Shown in pieces: positions 53,232-62,191 of a stretch of DNA of 64,000 nucleotides. The stretch's first letter is position 1, and each line of letters opens with the position of its first letter. The notes beneath the pieces were generated by a model. That model saw only the letters and a program-made list of their open reading frames with translations. It did no database searches and had not been told where the DNA came from. The DNA lies in the NCBI GenBank assembly GCA_014867205.1, contig WGUO01000009.1:35553-99552 (forward strand), in the 5' to 3' direction. Source of the DNA: Muribaculaceae bacterium. Lineage in GTDB: Bacteria; Bacteroidota; Bacteroidia; Bacteroidales; Muribaculaceae. A program made the position numbers and the translations under genes.

Positions 53232-54236
53232 TTAATTTTGCTCGACGGTGCGGGGCGTACCGCACTGTGCGCCTGCCTTCTCGAGTTTCTTGTGCTCGTA
53301 GAGCTGATATGAGTTAATCAGGTTATGCCAGATGCTGTAGAAGCCGCCGACAATCGAGGTGACCGGCGTGAAGAATGTGTATCCCATCCAGATTGCGAGC
53401 ACGGTGTTCTTCTGTCCGAGCGACTGTCCGGCGGTGATCTTCTCGTCATACAGGGCGCCTATCTTTCGCCCGGCCCAGAACTGGAACAGACAGCAGACAA
53501 GCGATACCGCCACGAGCCAGAGCTGGGTGGAGATGGCCACGGTGCTGTGTACGATGCTCCGCGTCGTCACGGCCAGTGCCAGAGCCAATGCGACAGCCCA
53601 GAGGTAAAACGAGAGCTCCTGGTATTGAGAGACCTTGCGGATGACAGTGGGGAAGAGGGCTCGTAGCAGCACCGCGCTGACGAGAGGCAGAAGGAGCAGG
53701 GGGAACACCTTGCCCAGGATAAGCAATGCCGCTGTTCCGACCGAGAGCGTCGGGTTCGGGTGAACGAACGGCACGAGTGCCGGGATCAGCATGGCGTTGG
53801 CCAGGTTGATTAGGACGGTATAGGTCGTGATGTCGTTGACATTGCCGCCCAGTTTCTTTGTGATTACGGCACCGGCGGTGGCGGTGGGGCAGATGAGGCA
53901 GAGCATCGCGCCCTCGAGTACGACGCGCAGCCCGCTGTGGGGCAGCACGATGAGGATGCTGCCGATGCCTGTGAAGAGTCCGCACTGTATCAGCAGCAGC
54001 CACAGGTGCCAGGGCCGGAACCGGAGCTCGCGCAGATTAATCTTGGTGAACGTCAGGAACAGCATGCAGAAGATAAGCAGTGGCTGGATGACGCTCACGG
54101 CGTTGCTGACGAACCTGTGGGTCGGAATCAGGGCCGGGATGCTCGCGTACAGAAAATATCCGAAGATGCCGGCAAGGATGGAAATGACCAGAGTCCAGTC
54201 TTTCAGAAACCTTATTACATTGCTCATTACAGTCAT
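53232..54236 (-). CDS. Bile acid:sodium symporter (BASS)-family transporter
   Basis: The 334-residue membrane protein has about nine to ten helices: WTLVISILAGIFGYFLYAS, VIQPLLIFCMLFLTFTKINL, then the conserved LICPTATAGAVITKKLGGN-like sodium-site region and the C-terminal QNTVLAIWMGYTFFTPV-like crossing motif. BASS proteins import bile acids, organic anions or pantoate with sodium; the substrate cannot be told from sequence. I start at MTVMSNV (54236), since the upstream extension crosses the divergent promoter region; MSNV at 54227 is equally possible. Confidence 0.85.
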   Translation of the reverse strand: MTVMSNVIRFLKDWTLVISILAGIFGYFLYASIPALIPTHRFVSNAVSVIQPLLIFCMLFLTFTKINLRELRFRPWHLWLLLIQCGLFTGIGSILIVLPHSGLRVVLEGAMLCLICPTATAGAVITKKLGGNVNDITTYTVLINLANAMLIPALVPFVHPNPTLSVGTAALLILGKVFPLLLLPLVSAVLLRALFPTVIRKVSQYQELSFYLWAVALALALAVTTRSIVHSTVAISTQLWLVAVSLVCCLFQFWAGRKIGALYDEKITAGQSLGQKNTVLAIWMGYTFFTPVTSIVGGFYSIWHNLINSYQLYEHKKLEKAGAQCGTPRTVEQN

Positions 54237-54411
54237 ATTTTCGGAGGCGGGGAGGGGTCTCTGACTCCCCCGGCTCCCTATTTGCAATGCAAAATTACAA
54301 AATAACGGCGAAAAAGGGAGTCGCCAAGACAAATTAAATGGCAAAGATGACCATGATTAAACTTTCTTTAATCCGGCAAATCTTACCAATAAATCATCCA
54401 CTATATTCTGT

Positions 54412-55470
54412 ATGAAACCAATCCGCTTTGTAAGCCTGCTTGTCTGCCTGCTGATGATGTGCGCGGCTGCCGTCAGCGTCAACAAGTCTATATTCGGTCA
54501 TTCTCTCGGAGATTCAGATGTCGCGCCGACGGAAGCCGCGTCAGACACGATCACCAGGCAGCCCGACGGTACTGCCGTGATACATACCTCCATGCTGACA
54601 TCGGTGCCCGGATATGCCGGCCCCGTGCCGCTTGACATATATGTCAGCGACGGGCGCATATCCGAGATAAAGGCCCTCCCCAATACAGAGACCCCGGCAT
54701 TTTTCGAGAGGGCGTCTGCATTGTTGGCCAACTGGAAGGGGAAGACGCCCGAGGAGGCTGCGGCCATGAAGCCCGATGCAGTGAGCGGTGCCACATATTC
54801 CTCGTCGGCCATTATCGCCAATGTCAATGCCGGGGTGGATTATTACCTGAGGAACAAGGCGACCTCTGGCCATGCGGAGATGCCCTGGAAACTTTGGGTA
54901 GCATTTGCCGTGACACTCGCGGCATGCGTCGTGCCCCTGTTTGTCAGGAACAGGATATACAACAACGTGCAGCTTGTGGCCAACGTGATTGTTCTCGGCT
55001 TCTGGTGCGGGCAGTTCCTTGACTATTCGCTAATGCTGAGGTATCTATCTGACGGTATGTCGTTCCCGGCGGGTCTGGTCGCGCTGGTCATGCTGGTTGC
55101 CGCCTTCATATATCCCCTTTTCGGCAGGCCGCAGCATTACTGCAACCATGTCTGTCCCCTCGGCTCGGCACAGATCCTTGTCGCGCAGATATGTCACTAT
55201 AAGATCAGGATAGGCGCGAGGACGCTCAAGGCTCTCGACTGGTTCCGCAAGATACTCTGGGCAGTGCTGATGATACTGCTCTGGGCTGACGTATGGGTCG
55301 AATGGATGGACCTCGAGCTTTTCCGGGCCTTCTTTTACGAGTCGGCTCCCGCAGGCATAATCATAGCCGCAGTCCTGTTCGTGGCTCTATCGGCTGTCGT
55401 GTCGCGTCCCTATTGCCGGTTTGTCTGTCCGACAGGCTCGCTGATCAAGGAGTCCGAGAAACTCGGCTAA
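54412..55470 (+). CDS. FMN-binding/4Fe-4S membrane electron-transfer protein (NosR/NapH-like)
   Basis: The 352-residue protein has an N-terminal membrane anchor, an extracytoplasmic FMN-binding domain (residues ~45-145) ending with DAVSGATYSS, the (D/S)GAT motif where ApbE attaches FMN through the Thr, then about five membrane helices with two cysteine motifs, CNHVCPLGSA and CRFVCPTGS. These are half-sets of the 4Fe-4S_5 type. It would carry electrons between the membrane and an external flavin, as in flavin-based extracellular electron transfer systems. The partner is unknown. Confidence 0.85.
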   Translation: MKPIRFVSLLVCLLMMCAAAVSVNKSIFGHSLGDSDVAPTEAASDTITRQPDGTAVIHTSMLTSVPGYAGPVPLDIYVSDGRISEIKALPNTETPAFFERASALLANWKGKTPEEAAAMKPDAVSGATYSSSAIIANVNAGVDYYLRNKATSGHAEMPWKLWVAFAVTLAACVVPLFVRNRIYNNVQLVANVIVLGFWCGQFLDYSLMLRYLSDGMSFPAGLVALVMLVAAFIYPLFGRPQHYCNHVCPLGSAQILVAQICHYKIRIGARTLKALDWFRKILWAVLMILLWADVWVEWMDLELFRAFFYESAPAGIIIAAVLFVALSAVVSRPYCRFVCPTGSLIKESEKLG

Positions 55471-55507
55471 AGATTGCCACTAATGACACCGCATGTCGCA
55501 GGTGCTG

Positions 55508-56149
55508 TCATCTCTCTGACATGAAGCTGGTGAAGGAACCTCGTTCCTGCTCAGGCAGACCCTCCTGCTCTTTGCGTGCACTGATAGCCTTGATCAGGAA
55601 AGCCATGTTGCGGCCTAAGTTGCGCATGGTCTGGAGACCCTCGAGGTCAGCCTCGACGTCCTCGGCGGTAAAGCCATGTACCTCATTCCAGTAGGTGGAC
55701 GCTGCGACAGGCATGGAGCATATGGTGAAATACTTGTTGATCTCGTCGAAAGCCGATGTGCTCCCCGCGCGTCGTGAAGATGCCACGGCCGCTCCGACCT
55801 TCATGGTCTTGTCGACAGTAGTGCCGGTGCTGTAGAAGAGTCGGTCGAGAAATGCGAGCACACCACCGTTGCTGCCGGCGTAATAGACCGGAGTGCCGAC
55901 AACTATTCCGTCGGCCACGGCAAATTTAGGAGCCGTTTCGTTGACGATGTCATTGAACACGCACTTGCCGTGCTCGCGGCAATACCCGCAGGCTATGCAG
56001 CCGCGCACATCCTTGATGCCGACCTCGATACGTTCGGTGACGACTCCACAGTCGTTCAGTGTCTTCTCCACCTCGTCAAGCGCGCGGGCCGTGCATCCCT
56101 TCACCTTCGGACTGCCGTTGACCAGCAGCACCTTATACTTCTCATCCAT
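55508..56149 (-). CDS. Flavodoxin-like NAD(P)H-dependent FMN reductase
   Basis: The 213-residue protein begins VLLVNGSPKVKGCTARALDEVEKTL (FMN phosphate loop), then CIACGYCREHGKCVFND, the Cys cluster seen in iron-sulfur flavoproteins, GTPVYYAGSNGGVLAFLDR (FMN-binding) and GAAVASSRRAGS. It is a cytosolic flavin reductase. It lies convergent with the FMN/4Fe-4S gene (38 nt between stops). The Cys motif CxxCxxC may hold a cluster. Confidence 0.85.
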   Translation of the reverse strand: MDEKYKVLLVNGSPKVKGCTARALDEVEKTLNDCGVVTERIEVGIKDVRGCIACGYCREHGKCVFNDIVNETAPKFAVADGIVVGTPVYYAGSNGGVLAFLDRLFYSTGTTVDKTMKVGAAVASSRRAGSTSAFDEINKYFTICSMPVAASTYWNEVHGFTAEDVEADLEGLQTMRNLGRNMAFLIKAISARKEQEGLPEQERGSFTSFMSER

Positions 56150-56256
56150 AACTTACAAGAATTACTCGTTGAAATAAAATATGGGCATATTCATCAGTGA
56201 ATACACCCATATAACGGTACTGTCGCCGATTTGTTACCGCGACGGCGACACAGAGC

Positions 56257-56793
56257 CTACGACAGTTGCCGGTAGTCGTCCATGAAGCGGCGGAACTGCA
56301 TCAGGCCGATCACAAGACCGAACAGGGCTCCAAGAATCGCGCCGGCAATAAAGTATATGTCTCCGAATCCGACCCAGGCCAGGGCCCCCACCCATAGCAT
56401 GGCCATCGGGATCAGTATGCACATTGACTGCAGATGCCGCTTGCGGTAAAACATTGCCAGGCGCGCCACATCGGAGACCGTCATTGTGGCGCAGTCGATC
56501 CGCTGTATGCCCCGGCATAGCCAGTCGTCAATTGATGCTGCTGTGAGGGTGAACACCGAGCCGGCGATGCCGAGCCAGAAGCCTGCGGGTTGAGGCAATA
56601 TCTCAGGCCGTGTGAAAGTCAGCATGATGTTCAGGGGCAAGAGCAGCCCTATGCAGGAGAACAGCCGGTAGCGGCGTGCCAGATTCTGAAGTGTTGTGCG
56701 GCGCGAGCCGCCGGGCTGACTGTTTCTGTTTCCATTCTCGGCGCGGAAACGTGTATCGCGCCATTCTTTCCTTGTATTTTCTTCCATAGTCAT
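56257..56793 (-). CDS. Membrane protein of unknown function, downstream of sigma factor
   Basis: The 178-residue protein has a basic, soluble N-terminus of about 45 residues, then four hydrophobic segments (RLFSCIGLLLPLNIMLTF, FWLGIAGSVFTLTAASI, SMCILIPMAMLWVGALAWV, YFIAGAILGALFGLVIGL). It follows the ECF sigma gene by about 57 nt on the same strand. In this position Bacteroidales often carry a membrane protein that modulates the sigma factor, so it could act as an anti-sigma-like partner. The sequence itself does not show this. Confidence 0.7.
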   Translation of the reverse strand: MTMEENTRKEWRDTRFRAENGNRNSQPGGSRRTTLQNLARRYRLFSCIGLLLPLNIMLTFTRPEILPQPAGFWLGIAGSVFTLTAASIDDWLCRGIQRIDCATMTVSDVARLAMFYRKRHLQSMCILIPMAMLWVGALAWVGFGDIYFIAGAILGALFGLVIGLMQFRRFMDDYRQLS

Positions 56794-56850
56794 AGGTGTA
56801 TGTGAAATTATTATCTGTTAGAAGATTGTTGGCCGCCCTCTTTGCCTGTC

Positions 56851-57354
56851 CTAAATATCTTCCGAGGCCAGGCGGCCGCGTGCTCGGCGGAGTCGCGTGG
56901 CGACCGTGTTGCGCGGCATGCCCATCGTGGCTGCGATCTCGTCGTAACTGAACTCGTCGAGCCACATCAGCATGATTGCCTTGTCGATGGCTGAAAGCTG
57001 TGAGATACATTCATGCATCTCGGCTATCATGTGGCGGCGCTCTTCCGATTCGTCTATCACGGAATAAAGCCTCTCGAGATCCTCGCGGTCGGGTTCGCTG
57101 TAGCGTTTGCGGAGCGTGGTCACGCATGTATTGAGGGTGACGCGATAGATCCAGGTGCGCAGCGATGAGTCGCCGCGATATTTAGGGAGTCCCTGCCAGA
57201 TGTTGATCAGCGCATCCTGACGCAGGTCGCCGAACTCCGCCTCCGTCAGGGCGTAACCGAAACATATTCGCGATACCATGTCGTCATATTCACGCATGAC
57301 CGTTGCGAAGAGTTCTCGGGTACGGGGCTCTCCTGCGGCGGTCGCCATCAGCAT
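56851..57354 (-). CDS. ECF-type RNA polymerase sigma factor
   Basis: Region 2 is clear: ELFATVMREYDDMVSRICFGYALTEAEFGDLRQDALINIWQGLPKYRGDSSLRTWIYRVTLNTC (sigma2, with DLxQDxxxxxWxxLxxF-like core). Region 4 follows: ISQLSAIDKAIMLMWLDEFSYDEIAATMGMPRNTVATRLRRARGRL (sigma4 HTH). The frame is open to 57570 with a -7-like box at 57558-57565, so starts up to 57486 are possible; 57354 gives the usual ECF length. It is probably co-transcribed with the membrane protein downstream. Confidence 0.88.
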   Translation of the reverse strand: MLMATAAGEPRTRELFATVMREYDDMVSRICFGYALTEAEFGDLRQDALINIWQGLPKYRGDSSLRTWIYRVTLNTCVTTLRKRYSEPDREDLERLYSVIDESEERRHMIAEMHECISQLSAIDKAIMLMWLDEFSYDEIAATMGMPRNTVATRLRRARGRLASEDI

Positions 57355-57731
57355 CGCCGTCAGGCGGCGCCTCAGTCTGCGGGCAAGTCCGCGTATGCCT
57401 CCGATATGGGGAGTCCTTGAGTCGAGGGCTTCGCTGACAGGAATCAGGCAGAGGGCGGCTCGGGTTGTCAGTGTCATCATATACATGCTTGTCAGGTTTT
57501 CTATATGGTTTGTCGCGTATGCATGGCGGATAGTTTCACATACATGATATTTTTTTGCAAAATTAATCAACTTTCGCGGACAGCGGATGGTTGCATGTAT
57601 AAAGATGCAATGGCCTCCTCCTTTAAATCTGCAGGCTGGATTGCAATAATATAGTGTTATATTGCGTTTTGTGATTCGTCGGAGAGATATAGAAAACTCC
57701 GGCAGCCTTAAATCTAAAAAACACGAAGACT

Positions 57732-57998
57732 ATGGAATTAGCAGTCAATATAGTAGGATATGCAGCGGCTATCTGCATGATATTCGGATACTTGCCGCAG
57801 GCGATACACACGATGCGAACCCGCGAGACCGACGGCATAGCGATGCCGACATTCCTTGCGCTCGGGCTTGGAAGCGTGCTGTTTGTGGTTCAGGGCATAA
57901 TGATTGACAACATCCCGCTTGTCATCACCAACGCCATCACGACCGTGTGCAGCGCCATAATCACCGTCATCAAGATCCGCAACGACCGCCGCAAATAA
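57732..57998 (+). CDS. SemiSWEET-type sugar transporter
   Basis: The 88-residue protein has three membrane helices with the PQ-loop signature GYLPQAIHTMRTRETDGIAM, typical of SemiSWEETs, which work as homodimers to pass small sugars. The helix 3 stretch LVITNAITTVCSAIITVIKI follows. Length is normal for the family (~85-95). The gene is monocistronic. Confidence 0.88.
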   Translation: MELAVNIVGYAAAICMIFGYLPQAIHTMRTRETDGIAMPTFLALGLGSVLFVVQGIMIDNIPLVITNAITTVCSAIITVIKIRNDRRK

Positions 57999-58102
57999 AT
58001 CTTGGCAGGTACAGACCGGTCAAGATGTCTGTTAAACCAAGGGAGGGGATTATTCGTTTTCTTTTTGTGGTCGGCTCCGTGCCGGCAGACGACAGAAAAT
58101 AG

Positions 58103-59878
58103 ATGATCCCTATGATTGACCTGAATATGATAAAGAGTCCGGCTGACATCAAGAATCTCTCTTTTGACCAGCTTGACGAACTTGCCGCCGAGATGCGGCA
58201 GGCCCTTATACGGAAACTCTCAGTGCATGGCGGCCACGTCGGACCGAATCTTGGTTTTCTGGAGGCTACCATCGCCCTTCATTATGTGTTTGATGCCCCG
58301 AAAGACAAGATTGTCTTCGATGTCTCGCACCAGACCTACGCTCACAAGATGCTCACAGGGCGCATGGAGGCATTCACCGATCCGGCGCATTACAACGATG
58401 TGACCGGCTTCACCTGCCCGCGCGAGAGTGAATATGACATCTTCGAGATCGGCCACACATCGACCGGAGTTAGTCTCGCCGGCGGACTGGCAAAGGCCCG
58501 CGACCTTGCCGGAGGATCGGAGAATGTCATAGCGGTGGTTGGAGACGGTGCCCTGTCGGGGGGCGAGGCCTTCGAGGGACTCGACTACGCAGCCACACTC
58601 GACTCCAACTTCATCGTCGTGTTCAACGACAACCAGATGAGCATCGCCGAGAACCACGGGGGGATCTACGACAGCCTCGCCATGCTGCGTGAGACCAACG
58701 GCACCGGCGAGCCCAACTATTTCAAGTCACTCGGTTTTGAATATGTCTTTGTGAAATATGGCAACGACATCCGCTCGCTCGTCGAGGCCTTCCGTTCCGT
58801 CAAGGACTCAAGGAAACCGGTAGTTGTGCATATCGATACCCAGAAGGGAATGGGCTACAGTCCAGCCGAGGCCAACCGCGAGGAGTTTCACTTCTCCGGC
58901 CCGTTCGACATCCCTACAGGCGACCCCGCCAGCATCGACAAGACACCAGACTGGTCGGACGTGACATACGAGACCATCCACAGCCTCATGGCAGATAACG
59001 ACAAGGTCGTCGCAATCACAGCGGGCACTCCCGGCTCGTTCGGCTTTACACCCGAGCGGCGTCGCGAGGCCGGCAAACGTTTCGTGGATGTCGGCATAGC
59101 GGAGCAGGAGGCCGTGGCGCTCTCATCGGGACTGGCGAAGGGGGGCGCACGTCCGATATTCATGGTGATAAGTTCCTTCCTGCAGCGAGCCTATGACCAG
59201 ATGTCGCAGGACGTGGCCATAAACAACACCCCGGTTACGCTCAGCATCTCGGCAACCGGCATCAACGCCATGACCGACATGACGCACCTCGGCTGGTTCG
59301 ATATAGCGCTCGTAAGCAACATACCGGGCTGGGTTTACCTCGCGCCGACATGCATGGAGGAATATCAGGCCATGATGCGCTGGGCCGTGACCCAGACAGA
59401 GCATCCGGTGGCAGTGCGCGAGCCGGGTGGCGCCGTGTGGGAGACAGGCCGCGAGGCTCGTAAGGACTACTCCGTGCTCAATAAGTCGGAGGTGTTCAGA
59501 CGCGGGCATGGTGTGGCCGTGATTGCCGCCGGCGCCACATTCCGCAACGCCTACGAGGCACTCGCGCTTACAAAGGAGCGCGGTCTCGACATAACGCTCA
59601 TCAATCCGGTATTTCTCAGCGGACTCGACACAGAGTTGCTTGATGACCTTCTGACAGACCACAAGGCAGTCATCACACTTGAGGATGGAGTGATTGACGG
59701 CGGTTTCGGCGAGAAAGTGGCCCGCTACTACGGCGACAAGGCCATGAAGGTGGTATGCCGGGGTATACGCAAGGAATTTCTTGACGGCTACGACCGCTCG
59801 CGGCTGATGGAGATGTGCGGCATGACCCCGCGCAAGATCGCCGATACAGCCCTGCAACTGGCAAACCCTAAACATTAA
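58103..59878 (+). CDS. Short 1-deoxy-D-xylulose-5-phosphate synthase paralogue
   Basis: The 591-residue transketolase-like enzyme has VHGGHVGPNLGFLEATIALHYVFD, DVSHQTYAHKMLTGR, GHTSTGVSLAGGLAKA, the thiamine-PP motif GDGALSGGEAFEG...NDNQMSI, and a C-terminal half with VDVGIAEQEAVALSSGLA. DXS condenses pyruvate and glyceraldehyde 3-phosphate. However, several positions differ from canonical DXS (SHQTY for GHQAY, ALSGGEAFEG for AMTAGQAFEA, SIAENHGG for SISPNVG) and it is about 30-40 residues shorter, as in the second DXS-like copies known from Bacteroides. It may therefore use another substrate. ATG 58112 is an alternative start. Confidence 0.75.
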   Translation: MIPMIDLNMIKSPADIKNLSFDQLDELAAEMRQALIRKLSVHGGHVGPNLGFLEATIALHYVFDAPKDKIVFDVSHQTYAHKMLTGRMEAFTDPAHYNDVTGFTCPRESEYDIFEIGHTSTGVSLAGGLAKARDLAGGSENVIAVVGDGALSGGEAFEGLDYAATLDSNFIVVFNDNQMSIAENHGGIYDSLAMLRETNGTGEPNYFKSLGFEYVFVKYGNDIRSLVEAFRSVKDSRKPVVVHIDTQKGMGYSPAEANREEFHFSGPFDIPTGDPASIDKTPDWSDVTYETIHSLMADNDKVVAITAGTPGSFGFTPERRREAGKRFVDVGIAEQEAVALSSGLAKGGARPIFMVISSFLQRAYDQMSQDVAINNTPVTLSISATGINAMTDMTHLGWFDIALVSNIPGWVYLAPTCMEEYQAMMRWAVTQTEHPVAVREPGGAVWETGREARKDYSVLNKSEVFRRGHGVAVIAAGATFRNAYEALALTKERGLDITLINPVFLSGLDTELLDDLLTDHKAVITLEDGVIDGGFGEKVARYYGDKAMKVVCRGIRKEFLDGYDRSRLMEMCGMTPRKIADTALQLANPKH

Positions 59879-59899
59879 ACCTTAAACAACAAAAATATT

Positions 59900-60445
59900 A
59901 TGGAATTTAGAGATCTGGAGGTGAAGGATTATCCTTCGTTCCTTAAACTGTATAATGAGTCGTTCCCCGAGAACGAGCGCAGAATCTACAAGAGTGCCGA
60001 GCATGTGGCCAACTTCATCAAGGAGAAAGGGGGAAAGTTCCATGGCTTTGTCTATGACGACGGCGGAGATGACTTCCTCGGCTTTATGACCTACTGGACA
60101 TTTGAGGGATATGTCTACATCGAGCATTTTGCGGTGGACCCCGCGCACCGAGGCAAGAATATCGGCCGCAAGATGCTGAGCCATCTGTTCGACATCGCCG
60201 GATCTGACGTGCTGATCGAGGTCGAGAAGCCCGGAACGGCCCCCGACGCAGAGCGACGGATCCGCTTCTACGAGCAGAATGGATTCCGCGTGCGCGAGGA
60301 CATCAACTACGTGCAGCCACCATACAGCGCGGAGCAGACCGGTGTGGAGATGCTGCTCATGACCCACGGCGACGTGAAGTTGCGTGACACCCGAGACCTG
60401 CGCGAGATGCTTACCGAAGTCTACAACGTGAATCAAGGGAAATAA
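59900..60445 (+). CDS. GNAT-family N-acetyltransferase
   Basis: The 181-residue protein has the GNAT core: FLGFMTYWTFEGYVYIEHFAVDPAHRGKNIGRKML (motifs D and A with RGKNIG for acetyl-CoA), then IEVEKPGTAPDAERRIRFYEQNGFRV (motif B, YExxGF). It would acetylate a small molecule or protein N-terminus; the substrate is unknown. It follows the DXS-like gene by 21 nt and may be in its operon. Confidence 0.88.
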   Translation: MEFRDLEVKDYPSFLKLYNESFPENERRIYKSAEHVANFIKEKGGKFHGFVYDDGGDDFLGFMTYWTFEGYVYIEHFAVDPAHRGKNIGRKMLSHLFDIAGSDVLIEVEKPGTAPDAERRIRFYEQNGFRVREDINYVQPPYSAEQTGVEMLLMTHGDVKLRDTRDLREMLTEVYNVNQGK

Positions 60446-60620
<175 letters not shown>

Positions 60621-60623
60621 ATT

Positions 60624-60920
60624 ATGACTTACACAGATCTTATAAACAGCGAGAGAGTTGTAGTGGTGGAATTCTTTGCCACCTGGTGCCCTCATTGCCA
60701 GCGCATGATGCCCGTCGTAGAGCAGGTTAAGGAACTTATAGGCGACCGCGCCAAGATAATGCAACTCGACATCGACCAGAATCAGGATGCAGCCGGCGAC
60801 GCCGACGTACAGTCCGTGCCGACGTTTATCATCTATGTGGATGGCAAGGAGGTATGGCGCCAGAGCGGCGAGATGGAGGGCGACTATCTGCTCTCTCAGA
60901 TCGAGAAGGCCCTGAAATGA
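60624..60920 (+). CDS. Thioredoxin
   Basis: The 98-residue protein is a single thioredoxin domain: VVVVEFFATWCPHCQRMMPVVEQV (active site WCPHC near residue 20), LDIDQNQDAAGDADVQSVPTFIIYVDG (cis-Pro SVPT) and GEMEGDYLLSQIEKAL. CPHC instead of CGPC makes it more oxidising than standard thioredoxin, and it has no signal peptide. It lies 74 nt upstream of a VKOR-domain gene, a frequent partner in disulfide formation. Confidence 0.9.
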   Translation: MTYTDLINSERVVVVEFFATWCPHCQRMMPVVEQVKELIGDRAKIMQLDIDQNQDAAGDADVQSVPTFIIYVDGKEVWRQSGEMEGDYLLSQIEKALK

Positions 60921-60994
60921 CAAGAGGGGGGTGCGCCAGCGCACTCATTACCTTCATGCAGTCGGGCATGACAATCATATAAAACATCTTGACT

Positions 60995-62026
60995 ATGGCT
61001 GCCAATTTTATATTATCGGATTTCCTGACCGCGCTGTCTGTCCCGCATACGACCGACTTCACCAACAGCCAGTTCGCGCAGATGTCGTTCAAGTCTCTGT
61101 TCGGACTGTCGAAACTACTGGAGAAGTACGGCGTGGCAAGCGAAGGCTATCTGCTTGACGACCGGAACGATATATTTTCGCTCACGCCGCCATTTCTCGC
61201 CCACACGCCCCGTGGCTTTGTAATAGTGACGGGATTCACCGATGATGGCGTGAAATACCTCACGCAGGGAGTCCCGGAGGAGATGCCGCTCGATGATTTC
61301 AGCCGGGCTTGGGACGGCAACGTATTCCTTGCCTATCCGTCGCACGACGCCAAGGAACCCGGCTACGCCGAGCATGCCCGTCTTCTCTTCTTCGGCAAGG
61401 TGAAGCGTGTGCTTCTTGTCGTGCTTGCGCTTGCGTTGTTCGCCTATCTGTTTGTGACTAACGGCATATACCGCAATGTCAGCACCGTGCTTGCCACAGT
61501 TTGCGACCTGATCGGCCTCACGTTCACGTTCATGCTCGTGCAGAAGTCAATGAAGATCAAGACACGGGCGGCCGAACGGGTATGCGGTGTACTTGAGGAG
61601 GGTGGATGCGATACCGTGCTCGAGACAAAGGCCTCGAGTTTCTTCGGCATATTCAGCTGGAGTGAGGTCGGGTTCACTTACTTCTCTGTCAGCCTGCTGA
61701 CCATGCTGATGTTCCCCCAGTGGATAAACTACCTTGCCGCCTGCAACGTATGCTGCCTCCCCTTCACCGTGTGGAGTATATGGTATCAGAAGTTCAGGGC
61801 CAAGGCCTGGTGTACGCTCTGCGTCAGTGTGCAGTGTACGCTCTGGCTGCTATTCGCCTGCTATCTCTGCGGAGGCTGGCTGCGCCATGTGTTCCCGCTC
61901 CGCATCGAGTTCTTCGTATTGCTTGCGACTTATGCGTTTGTGCTGCTTGCCCTCAACAGGGTTATGCCGCTTATGACTAAAAACAGGGATAGAGATGACA
62001 CATCCAAAACAGATAGCGCCGCCTAA
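60995..62026 (+). CDS. Degenerate C39-like domain fused to a VKOR-family membrane domain
   Basis: The 343-residue protein has an N-terminal ~130-residue part resembling a C39 peptidase fold (SFKSLFGLSKLLEKYGVASEGYLL, SLTPPFLAHTPRGFVIVTGFTDDGVKYL, PLDDFSRAWDGNVFLAYP), but without the catalytic Cys, and with GF where the His would be (normally GHF). The second part has five membrane helices with EEGGCDTVLETKASSFFGIFSWSE and WCTLC, the vitamin K epoxide reductase pattern that forms disulfides. I start at ATG 60995. Such fusions occur in Bacteroidetes near peptide biosynthesis genes; here a 54-codon frame follows. Confidence 0.78.
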   Translation: MAANFILSDFLTALSVPHTTDFTNSQFAQMSFKSLFGLSKLLEKYGVASEGYLLDDRNDIFSLTPPFLAHTPRGFVIVTGFTDDGVKYLTQGVPEEMPLDDFSRAWDGNVFLAYPSHDAKEPGYAEHARLLFFGKVKRVLLVVLALALFAYLFVTNGIYRNVSTVLATVCDLIGLTFTFMLVQKSMKIKTRAAERVCGVLEEGGCDTVLETKASSFFGIFSWSEVGFTYFSVSLLTMLMFPQWINYLAACNVCCLPFTVWSIWYQKFRAKAWCTLCVSVQCTLWLLFACYLCGGWLRHVFPLRIEFFVLLATYAFVLLALNRVMPLMTKNRDRDDTSKTDSAA

Positions 62027-62159
62027 GCTCAAGTCTGCGCACAAGCTGAGTGCCCTTGAACTGAACTCCCTTAAATTCACGGAGGCGCATACGATACTGA
62101 CTCCCGAGTTGCTCGAGAAGATGAGAGACAACAAGTCAGGCCCCGAATCCGGAGCCTGA
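61995..62159 (+). CDS. Small 54-residue peptide overlapping the VKOR gene
   Basis: ATG 61995 lies 32 nt before the VKOR stop in another frame. The frame encodes MTHPKQIAPPKLKSAHKLSAL... and ...EKMRDNKSGPESGA, with no Cys, a Lys/Leu-rich N-terminal half (KLKSAHKLSALELNSLKF) and an amphipathic ILTPELLEKM. The overlap indicates translational coupling. It could be a peptide precursor handled by the C39-like/VKOR protein, but it lacks a GG cleavage site, so this is speculative. It is a real gene with moderate confidence. Confidence 0.5.
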   Translation: MTHPKQIAPPKLKSAHKLSALELNSLKFTEAHTILTPELLEKMRDNKSGPESGA

Positions 62160-62191
62160 CCTGCTGATGCTTATAAAACACGGGCAGATGG

